From DATEGZ01 sp035519535 (GTDB lineage Bacteria > Acidobacteriota > Vicinamibacteria > Vicinamibacterales > SCN-69-37), in assembly GCA_035519535.1 (NCBI GenBank), contig DATIWF010000153.1, positions 1 to 6,120 of the forward strand: a DNA stretch of 6,120 nt, given 5' to 3'. Of the stretch, positions 1 through 4,719 are shown one piece after another; position 1 is the first letter of the stretch, and each line of letters starts with the position of its first letter. Under the pieces are notes generated by a model. It was given only the letters and a program-made list of their open reading frames with translations. It was not told the DNA's origin and searched no databases. The position numbers and the translations under genes were made by a program.

Positions 1-1419
1 GACCTCGATCTGACGGGTGACCTCGGCGTCGACGCGACCATCGGCCTGCGGCGCGCCGAGGAGCTCTACGACCGGGTCTTCCTCGAGTACGGAGACGACT
101 CGGTCGCGCAGCTCGGCGGCGTGCACCTGGCCTGCGAGGACGTCTCGAACATCCTGACGAAAGTGCTCGAGCGCGGCCGCCTGATGGCGTATCTGGAGCA
201 ATCCACGCGCTATATCCCGTACACGTCCAGGCGCGGCGATCGCTGGCGGTACTTCGTGCCGCCGGAGCTCGACGGCCACCCGCTCAGATCGCGCTACGCC
301 GCGACGCTCGACGCGGCGTTCGAGACCTACGCGCGATGGTTCGAGACGATGCGCGCGTGGTTCGAGCGGAAGTACCCGAAGGCGCCGGAGGATTCCGACG
401 GCGTCTACCGCGCGGTCATTCGCGCCAAGGCGCTCGACACGCTGCGCGGCCTGCTGCCGGCCGCGACGCAGTCGAACGTCGGGATCTATGGCACGGGCCA
501 GGCCTACGAGGCGCTGCTGCTCCGGATGCGCGCGCACCCGCTCGCGGAGGCGCGGCAGACCGCGGACCTCATGCTCGACGAGCTGCGGAAGGTGATTCCC
601 GCGTTCCTCACGCGGGTCGACCAGCCGGATCGCGGCGGCCGGTGGACGGAGTACTTCGAGGCGGCGCGCGCCGAGACGCAGCGACTCGCCCAACGGCTGG
701 ATTCGACCGCGCCCGTGCCGCCGCGGCCCGAGGTGACGCTCACCGATTTCGATCCGGACGGGGAAGTGAAGGTCGTCGCCGCTGCGCTCTACGCCTCGTC
801 ATCGCGGCCCGACGATGAGCTGCTGGCGGCGGTGCAGCGGATGGGTGCGGCCGAGCGGGAGCAGATCCTTCGGGCGTACGTCGGCGACCGCGCGAATCGC
901 CGGCACAAGCCGGGGCGCGCGTTCGAGCGCACGAGCTATCGGTTCGACGTACTGGCCGACTACGGCGCGTTTCGCGACCTGCAGCGCCACCGGCTGCTCA
1001 CCGTCGACTGGCAGGCGCTCACACCGCGGCACGGCTTCGTCGAGCCGGAGGCCGTCATCGAGGCGGGCGCCGACGATGAGTGGCAGGCGGCGATGGAGCG
1101 GTCGGCCGGTTTGTACGACGCGCTCGAGGCGGAGGGCTTGGGAACCGTGGCGCAGTACGCGGTGTCGATGGCGTACCGCGTGCGGTTCGTCATGGACATG
1201 AACGCGCGTGAGGCGATGCACGTGATCGAGCTGCGCACGGCGCCGGCGGGGCACCCCGCGTATCGCCGCGTGTGCCAGCAGATGCACGCGCTCATCGCGG
1301 ATCGGGCCGGGCATCGCGCGATCGCCGCGTCGATGCGCTTCGCGGACCACTCGACGGTCGAGCTCGAGCGGCTGCAGGAGGAGCGCCGGCTCGAGGCGAA
1401 GCGGCGCGCCCGCGCATGA
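1..1419 (+). CDS. Duplicated ThyX-like protein (FAD-dependent thymidylate synthase superfamily), 5'-truncated by window edge
   Basis: The frame is open from base 1, so the gene starts upstream; 472 residues are visible. ThyX enzymes make dTMP from dUMP using FAD and methylenetetrahydrofolate. The usual enzyme is about 220-250 residues, so this one looks like a two-repeat form. Visible residues 28-75 (EYGDDSVAQL, then RGRLMAYLEQSTRYIPY) match the ThyX core region that normally reads RHRxxSxNExSxRY, but the first RHR is degenerate (RGR). A second copy near residues 322-345 keeps RHR (329-331) without the Ser and SxRY parts. The stretch NAREAMHVIELR at 401-412 matches the conserved ThyX C-terminal helix. 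So the signature is split between the halves. Membership of the superfamily is fairly secure; true thymidylate synthase activity is not. It is followed directly by, and overlaps, a thioesterase gene. Confidence 0.85.
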   Translation, partial: DLDLTGDLGVDATIGLRRAEELYDRVFLEYGDDSVAQLGGVHLACEDVSNILTKVLERGRLMAYLEQSTRYIPYTSRRGDRWRYFVPPELDGHPLRSRYAATLDAAFETYARWFETMRAWFERKYPKAPEDSDGVYRAVIRAKALDTLRGLLPAATQSNVGIYGTGQAYEALLLRMRAHPLAEARQTADLMLDELRKVIPAFLTRVDQPDRGGRWTEYFEAARAETQRLAQRLDSTAPVPPRPEVTLTDFDPDGEVKVVAAALYASSSRPDDELLAAVQRMGAAEREQILRAYVGDRANRRHKPGRAFERTSYRFDVLADYGAFRDLQRHRLLTVDWQALTPRHGFVEPEAVIEAGADDEWQAAMERSAGLYDALEAEGLGTVAQYAVSMAYRVRFVMDMNAREAMHVIELRTAPAGHPAYRRVCQQMHALIADRAGHRAIAASMRFADHSTVELERLQEERRLEAKRRARA

Positions 1420-1835
1420 CGCCGCTGCTCACGCACCGCGTGGCCGTCCGGTTCCGCGATTGCGATCCGCTCGGCCACGTCAACAACGCCGTCTATCTCA
1501 CGTATCTCGAGCAGGCGCGGTTCGTGCTGTGGCGCGCCCAGATCAACATGGTGCAGCGCGTCGCCGGCGGGCCGCGCGGCGAGGGCATCATCCTCGCGCG
1601 CGCCGAGCTCGATTTCCGCGCGCAGGCGCGCTACGGCGACGAGCTCGACGTGCGCATCGCGCTCGCGGGGTTCGGACGGTCGAGCTTCACGTACGAATAC
1701 GAGATCGTGAACGCGGCCGCGGGCCGGCTGGTCGCGAGCGCGAAGACGGTGCAGGTATGGTTCGATTACGACCGCGAGCGGTCGGCGCCGCTGCCCGAGA
1801 CGATCAGGCAGCAGCTCGTCGTGCCGGTGGGCTGA
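1416..1835 (+). CDS. Acyl-CoA thioesterase, YbgC/4-hydroxybenzoyl-CoA thioesterase (hotdog) family
   Basis: This 139-residue protein has the usual length of a single-domain hotdog thioesterase, which hydrolyses acyl-CoA to free acid and CoA in the cytoplasm. The diagnostic segment is residues 12-35: RFRDCDPLGHVNN followed by AVYLTYLEQAR. Asp17 matches the catalytic Asp of the 4HBT family, and GHVNN packs against the active site. The rest (LDFRAQARYGDELDVRI, then a TYEYEIVN strand and a VQVWFDYD strand) fits the expected beta-sheet. I chose ATG 1416 because the conserved N-terminal strand starts within a few residues, and because it overlaps the preceding stop as ATGA, which implies translational coupling to the ThyX-like gene. 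The exact acyl substrate cannot be told from sequence. Confidence 0.93.
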   Translation: MTPLLTHRVAVRFRDCDPLGHVNNAVYLTYLEQARFVLWRAQINMVQRVAGGPRGEGIILARAELDFRAQARYGDELDVRIALAGFGRSSFTYEYEIVNAAAGRLVASAKTVQVWFDYDRERSAPLPETIRQQLVVPVG

Positions 1836-1860
1836 GGCGGGGTGAACGGCGGCTCATCGG

Positions 1861-2022
1861 TAATCGAGAATCGGGAATCGGCAATCGAAGGGCCATCGAT
1901 GATCGATCATCGACATCGACGATCGATCATCGACATCGAAGCATCGGGCATCGACATCGAACATCGAACACCGGGCATCGACATCGACGATCGGACGTCG
2001 ACGTCAGCCATCGGGCATCGAG
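1861..2022. repeat. ATCGAC/ATCGAA-rich low-complexity repeat spacer
   Basis: The 278-nt gap between the thioesterase and the glutaredoxin-like gene is filled mostly by variations on ATCGAC, ATCGAA and ATCGGG. A 20-nt unit is tandemly duplicated at 1901-1920 and 1921-1940 with 19 of 20 identical bases (GATCGATCATCGACATCGA in both). A second 15-nt unit, GGGCATCGACATCGA, occurs at 1946-1960 and 1973-1987. Small ORFs through it translate to repetitive, unconvincing peptides. No promoter is evident to me. It is probably an expanded short repeat of the intergenic kind. Confidence 0.75.
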
Positions 2023-2080
2023 TGAGCCGCGCGAACGGAGTGGGGAGGACGGGGCCCCACGAGTGAGCGCGTGAGGGGGG

Positions 2081-2106
2081 TGCGGCGGGGACAGCGTCCC
2101 CCCGCA
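2081..2106 (+). repeat. Strong GGGGAC/GTCCCC hairpin just upstream of the glutaredoxin-like gene
   Basis: Arms TGCGG(C)GGGGAC at 2081-2092 and GTCCCCCCGCA at 2096-2106 pair over 11 bp with one bulged C and an AGC loop. It ends 7 nt before the ATG at 2114, and the nearest purine-rich Shine-Dalgarno-like run (GAGGGGGG, 2073-2080) lies on its 5' side. It could be a terminator without a U-tract for the upstream genes, a translational control hairpin, or a REP-like repeat. The GGGGAC core also occurs in the long palindrome at the end of the window. Confidence 0.6.
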
Positions 2107-2113
2107 ATTATTG

Positions 2114-2329
2114 ATGACCACGATCTTCGGCAAGGACACGTGTCCGTACACGCAGGCGGCGATCGAGGACTACGAGCGGCGGCAGGTCGCGTTCGAGTAT
2201 GTGAACGTGAAGAAGAGCGCCGCGGATCTCGAGCGCATGCTGAGCTTCAGTAACGGCCAGCGCCGGGTGCCGGTCATCGTCGAGGACGGGAAGGTGACGA
2301 TTGGCTTCGGCGGCACGTGAGGCGTGTGA
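2114..2329 (+). CDS. Uxx-star family glutaredoxin-like selenoprotein (TGA at 2318-2320 read as selenocysteine)
   Basis: A small thioredoxin-fold redox protein, 71 residues if the first TGA is decoded as Sec and 68 if it is a stop. Residues 1-13 (MTTIFGKDTCPYT) hold the glutaredoxin active site CPYT with Cys10. Residues 50-55 (RRVPVI) carry the cis-proline loop, and 61-68 (VTIGFGGT) are the conserved end. After GFGGT the frame reads TGA-GGC-GTG-TGA, that is Sec69-Gly-Val-stop. As I recall the Uxx-star family, it is named for exactly this Sec-X-X-stop ending after GFGGT, with Cys variants known. A hairpin with its loop 20 nt after the TGA fits a bacterial SECIS. The start is ATG 2114 (TTG 2111 is also in frame), since family members start just before the (I/V)xGKD strand; no good ribosome site is seen. 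Whether the host has SelA/SelB/SelC/SelD cannot be seen here. The fold is near certain; Sec is likely. Confidence 0.85.
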
Positions 2330-2360
2330 CGCGGCCCGGCCGGGCGCCGGGCGAGGCGAC
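2326..2360 (+). promoter_or_regulatory. Candidate bacterial SECIS element for the UGA at 2318-2320
   Basis: GCCCGGC (2334-2340) pairs perfectly with GCCGGGC (2346-2352) around the loop CGGGC (2341-2345). A lower stem is possible: 2326-2327 with 2359-2360 and 2330-2332 with 2356-2358, separated by small bulges. The loop starts 20 nt after the UGA and has G in its second position, both as expected for bSECIS elements bound by SelB. The region is very GC-rich, so hairpins arise easily by chance. The support comes mainly from position and from the Sec-Gly-Val-stop reading. Confidence 0.5.
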
Positions 2361-2445
2361 TTTGTTCACGAGGTCGGATGGCGCCACTGCGCGCGGCGGC
2401 GATTCGCTCGTAACCCGCTGCGTACACGAGCATTATGAAAATCCC

Positions 2446-2474
2446 TTGACAGATTGTGAAAATTTTCACATAAT
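2446..2474 (+). promoter_or_regulatory. Near-consensus sigma70 promoter
   Basis: A perfect -35 box TTGACA (2446-2451) is followed by a 17-nt spacer and CATAAT (2469-2474, five of six matches to TATAAT), in an AT-rich island within otherwise GC-rich DNA. Transcription would start near 2481, a few bases before the first arm of the 14-bp inverted repeat at 2485-2498. No open reading frame with convincing coding character starts downstream before 2817. Confidence 0.75.
2455..2470. promoter_or_regulatory. CRP-family operator-like palindrome
   Basis: TGTGAAAATTTTCACA is a perfect 16-bp palindrome and matches the CRP consensus TGTGA-N6-TCACA exactly. It occupies the spacer between the -35 and -10 boxes and overlaps the first two bases of the -10. 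Its centre is near -18 from the predicted start. A protein bound there would be expected to block RNA polymerase, so repression is more likely than activation. Which CRP/FNR-type regulator binds cannot be told. Confidence 0.6.
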
Positions 2475-2480
2475 TAACTC

Positions 2481-2640
2481 ACGGTCGTTCCTGGCCCCAT
2501 TCTGCAGAACACGACCCTCGCGACCTCCTTTCCCCGGAGGCCGCTTGTCAGCGCAAGACCACGGGCTCGCCAACAATCTGCTTCCTCTTAACGTGCTCTT
2601 CCTGAAATTCCGGGGCCAGGAACGAGCTTTCTTCTCCAGA
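2481..2640 (+). ncRNA. Candidate structured small RNA closed by a 14-bp terminal stem
   Basis: TCGTTCCTGGCCCC (2485-2498) is perfectly complementary to GGGGCCAGGAACGA (2612-2625), 141 nt end to end, and the first arm begins about where transcription from the upstream promoter should start. Inside is a hairpin at 2520-2544 (GCG-A-CCTCC with GGAGG-C-CGC, seven-base loop) and a weaker CTTG/CAAG hairpin at 2544-2557. The second arm is followed by a pyrimidine-rich stretch (GCTTTCTTCTCC, 2626-2637) that could help termination, though it is not a clean U-tract. Promoter, long closing stem and length of 145-160 nt recall 6S RNA architecture, but I see no conserved 6S sequence and do not claim that family. 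An inverted-repeat mobile remnant is the alternative. Confidence 0.45.
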
Positions 2641-2652
2641 CAATAGACGCTT

Positions 2653-2803
2653 GTCGGTACGTCGGGTACGTCAGGTTTAAGGAACCTGCATTTCAGTCAA
2701 CTTCTCTCTCCCGAACGAAGCTGGCCAGCGTCAGTTCGTTCCTCGAACCCGACGTACCTGACGTACCCGACGTACCCGACGTACCCGACGTACCTGACGT
2801 ACG
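2653..2803. repeat. 9-bp GACGTACCC/T tandem array with inverted copies, forming a long hairpin
   Basis: On the right, five 9-bp units (GACGTACCT, three GACGTACCC, GACGTACCT) run from 2751 to 2795, followed by a partial unit to 2803. On the left, 2653-2677 holds about three units of the reverse complement, one with a base missing (GTCGGTAC, GTCGGGTAC, GTCAGGTT). The 20 bases GTACGTCGGGTACGTCAGGT at 2657-2676 pair perfectly with 2756-2775. Between the arms are CAGGTT/AACCTG (2672-2677 with 2683-2688) and a hairpin GAACGAA/TTCGTTC (2713-2719 with 2735-2741) enclosing the palindrome GCTGGCCAGC. The array ends 13 nt before the next gene. Confidence 0.85.
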
Positions 2804-2816
2804 ATTACGCCCGGTG

Positions 2817-3575
2817 ATGACCGAGCCCCTGCGCGTTCCCGCCGGCAATCCCGGCGCGATGACGGGCGACGGCAACAACACCTGGCTGATTGACGGCCGG
2901 GAGCCCACGCTCATCGATGCCGGCGTTGGCCTCGCGGCACATGTCGAGGCGATCGCGCGCGCGCTCGACGGGCGCGTGCTCGCGCGCGTCCTCGTGACGC
3001 ACGGCCACGCCGATCACGCCTCCGGTGTGCCGGCACTGCGCGAGAGGTGGCCAGCCCTCGAGGCGTACAAGTGGCCCACGGCCGGCGAGACGGGCTGGCG
3101 CGATCTCGCCGACGGCGAGCGCCTCGTCGCCGGCGACGCTGATCTCATCGTGCTTCACACGCCGGGCCACGCGATCGACCACGTGTGCTTCTGGGATCCC
3201 GCAAGCCGCGCGCTCTTCGCCGGGGACATGGTCGTCGAGGGTACGACCGTGATGATTCCCGCCGGCAAGGGCGGGAGCCTGCGCGACTACCTTGCGTCGC
3301 TCGAGCGGCTGGCCGGGCTCAATCCGCGCGTGATCTACCCCGGCCACGGGCCGGTCGTCGATCGCCCCGTCGATCTGATTCGCGAGTACGTCGCGCACCG
3401 CCAGATGCGCGAAGCGCAGGTGCTCGCGTGCCTCCGCGACGGCATCTCCGATCCCGACGCGATCGTCGCGCGCATCTACGGCGAGCTGTCCGACCCCATT
3501 CGCCGGGCGGCGCGGATGACGGTCGAGGCCCATCTCGAGAAATTGCGCGGCGAGGGATTCAGTCCGAACTTCTGA
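2817..3575 (+). CDS. Metallo-beta-lactamase-fold hydrolase, LACTB2-like
   Basis: This 252-residue protein carries all the zinc-ligand motifs of the metallo-beta-lactamase fold: THGHADH (His62, His64, Asp66, His67), TPGH (His118), GD (Asp137) and PGHG (His177). These are followed by the helical tail HRQMREAQVLACL and a small winged-helix-like C-terminal region (DPDAIVARIYGELSDP to VEAHLEKLRGEGF). That order and length match the LACTB2/glyoxalase-II-like group, whose human member is an RNA endonuclease; bacterial substrates are mostly unknown. The start is ATG 2817, although GTG 2814 is directly in frame before it. No clear Shine-Dalgarno is seen because the 9-bp repeat array sits just upstream. 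The stop codon lies in the first unit of a 7-bp tandem array. It shows no obvious functional link to its neighbours. Confidence 0.93.
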   Translation: MTEPLRVPAGNPGAMTGDGNNTWLIDGREPTLIDAGVGLAAHVEAIARALDGRVLARVLVTHGHADHASGVPALRERWPALEAYKWPTAGETGWRDLADGERLVAGDADLIVLHTPGHAIDHVCFWDPASRALFAGDMVVEGTTVMIPAGKGGSLRDYLASLERLAGLNPRVIYPGHGPVVDRPVDLIREYVAHRQMREAQVLACLRDGISDPDAIVARIYGELSDPIRRAARMTVEAHLEKLRGEGFSPNF

Positions 3576-3607
3576 CTTCTGCCTTCTGACTTCTGACTTC
3601 TCACTTC
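3568..3607. repeat. 7-bp tandem repeat (ACTTCTG) between convergent genes
   Basis: The units are ACTTCTG, ACTTCTG, CCTTCTG, ACTTCTG and ACTTCTC, then a partial ACTTC. The first unit contains the stop codon of the LACTB2-like gene. The array fills the whole 33-nt gap and ends one base before the stop codon of the winged-helix gene on the opposite strand. No stem-loop terminator is seen in the gap. Confidence 0.85.
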
Positions 3608-3608
3608 G

Positions 3609-4010
3609 TCAGGCCGGCTGCCATCCAGGCGGCAGCTGTTTGGCGCGCGAGGGCGCGCTCTCGGCCTTTGGCAGCGCGTCGCGGACGACGCGCTCGAGCT
3701 CCTCGAGATACGCGATGAAGCGGCGCCGGCCGTCGGGCGAGAGGCGCGCCAGCGTCTGCGGCCGCCGCTCTTCGAATCCCTTCCACACCTCGACGAGGCC
3801 GGCTTCGCGCAGGACCTCGAGGTGACGGCTGAGATTGCCGTCCGTCAGCGCGCACAGCGCGCGGAGGTCGCCGAACTTCAGCCCGTCGGGGTGCGCGACG
3901 AGGGACGTCAGAATCCCGAGTCGCGCCTTTTCGTGCAGCACGCGGTCGAGTCCCGCGTAGGCAAATCGTCCCGTGCCCGCGCGCTCGCCGTTGTCACGCT
4001 TTCTCGCCAT
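3609..4010 (-). CDS. Winged-helix transcriptional regulator (ArsR/MarR-like, HTH_34 type)
   Basis: A 133-residue predicted cytoplasmic DNA-binding protein. After a basic N-terminus (MARKRDNG), residues 21-40 (LDRVLHEKARLGILTSLVAH) form the first helix pair. Residues 44-73 contain the helix-turn-helix, with the recognition helix at about 56-70 (TDGNLSRHLEVLREAG). Residues 74-92 form the wing (VEVWKGFEERRPQTLARLSPDG), and 93-112 a final helix. The pattern fits the winged-helix family PF13601, often paired with membrane proteins. I chose ATG at 4010 because the usual N-terminus begins there; the frame stays open upstream to 4115, but that part overlaps the neighbouring gene and looks non-native. 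It overlaps the upstream membrane-protein gene by 17 nt, so the two are probably co-transcribed and translationally coupled. The regulated target is unknown; the partner operon itself is a reasonable guess. Confidence 0.88.
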   Translation of the reverse strand: MARKRDNGERAGTGRFAYAGLDRVLHEKARLGILTSLVAHPDGLKFGDLRALCALTDGNLSRHLEVLREAGLVEVWKGFEERRPQTLARLSPDGRRRFIAYLEELERVVRDALPKAESAPSRAKQLPPGWQPA

Positions 4011-4683
4011 GGTCCTCGCCTCGATCGTCTTCCGCGCGCTCGGCGCGCGCTCGCATGCGGTCCGGACGCTCGATGCTCCAGTAGAGCGCCGCGGCCGCGA
4101 ACAACTGACCGACACCGAATGTCCCGCCTATGGCCCATGGCGACACGAACGGCGCGTCGGGGGCGCGCCAGAGCAGCACGAGGCCGGCCGTCCAGTAATA
4201 CAGTCCGACCCAGCCGCTCGCGCGCGGCACGAACGGCCGCGCCGCGAAGATGGCGACCCCAAAAAGCAGCGCCCAGAAACCCGGCAGCAGGCTGATGAGC
4301 GCCGGGTCGAGCCGCACCACGGCGCCGGTGGCGGCCGCGCCGGCGACGAGCGCCGGCAGGAACTGTCCGACGACCTGTCGCGATCGGCGTCGCTCGGCCG
4401 GCGTGGCGCGCACGGCGTAGCGCCACACGATCTCGGAGCAACCGACGATGAGCGCGACGACCCCGACCCCGAGCCAGTACACGGTGAAGCCCCAGGCATC
4501 GGCGCGGGACCCGGGCGCCGACGGCCAGGCGGCCGCGAAAAACCCGATCAGGGCCGAGCAGGCGACCGGCAGCGACCGCCAGCCGCGATAGACCTCGGTC
4601 TTCGCCAGCTGTTCGTGAATCTCGGCGATCTGCTCGAGCGCACGGGAGTAGTCAGTCACAGACGGGCTTCTATGACTTTGCAT
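3994..4683 (-). CDS. Multi-pass membrane protein of unknown function, partner of the winged-helix regulator
   Basis: A 229-residue protein I do not recognise by name. Residues 10-35 are soluble and amphipathic (TDYSRALEQIAEIHEQLAKTEVYRG). About six hydrophobic segments follow: roughly 37-53, 64-86, then stretches containing FLPALVAGAAATGAVV, ISLLPGFWALLFGVAIFAA, GLYYWTAGLVLLW and WAIGGTFGVGQLFAAAALYW. It ends in a highly charged cytoplasmic-looking tail rich in Arg, Glu and Asp. I use ATG 4683, with an AGG about ten bases upstream. A GTG eight codons in, just before TDYSRAL, is a plausible alternative start. It is first in a two-gene operon with the winged-helix gene, and is divergent from the purine permease. 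A sensor or modulator of the regulator is a guess from gene pairing only. Confidence 0.82.
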   Translation of the reverse strand: MQSHRSPSVTDYSRALEQIAEIHEQLAKTEVYRGWRSLPVACSALIGFFAAAWPSAPGSRADAWGFTVYWLGVGVVALIVGCSEIVWRYAVRATPAERRRSRQVVGQFLPALVAGAAATGAVVRLDPALISLLPGFWALLFGVAIFAARPFVPRASGWVGLYYWTAGLVLLWRAPDAPFVSPWAIGGTFGVGQLFAAAALYWSIERPDRMRARAERAEDDRGEDHGEKA

Positions 4684-4690
4684 CACAAAG
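4676..4690. promoter_or_regulatory. Small inverted repeat at the divergent gene start region
   Basis: CTTTG (4676-4680) and CAAAG (4686-4690) flank the five bases that contain the ATG of the membrane-protein gene. Only 36 nt separate the two divergent starts, so promoters for one or both genes must overlap coding sequence. I see no convincing -35/-10 pair in either direction. This may be chance. Confidence 0.2.
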
Positions 4691-4719
4691 CCTGGCGCGT
4701 CAAGTATCCTGCCGCCGCC

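Noticed and set aside
799..1350. Long minus-strand ORF within the ThyX-like gene
   Set aside because: It is a GC-driven shadow frame, rich in Arg and His, opposite a recognisable protein family.
1842..2066. Small ORF of 74 codons in the ATCGAC spacer
   Set aside because: Its sequence is the direct translation of a short DNA repeat (IDIEH, IDIDD) with no sign of selection on protein.
2481..2640. Firm identification as 6S RNA
   Set aside because: Only the length and closing stem resemble it; I could not derive a convincing central bubble or match conserved bases, so it stays an unnamed candidate.
2317..2646. ORF of 109 codons on the + strand after the glutaredoxin-like gene
   Set aside because: It starts inside the selenoprotein end, runs through the promoter and both arms of the inverted repeat, and its composition changes abruptly at the AT-rich island.
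2751..2803. CRISPR array
   Set aside because: The 9-bp units are directly tandem without spacers and are far too short for CRISPR repeats.
3973..4719. Long 5' extension of the permease frame
   Set aside because: It is antisense to the membrane-protein gene, has Arg/Pro-rich composition without family resemblance, and the AzgA family starts at MLERVF (4720).
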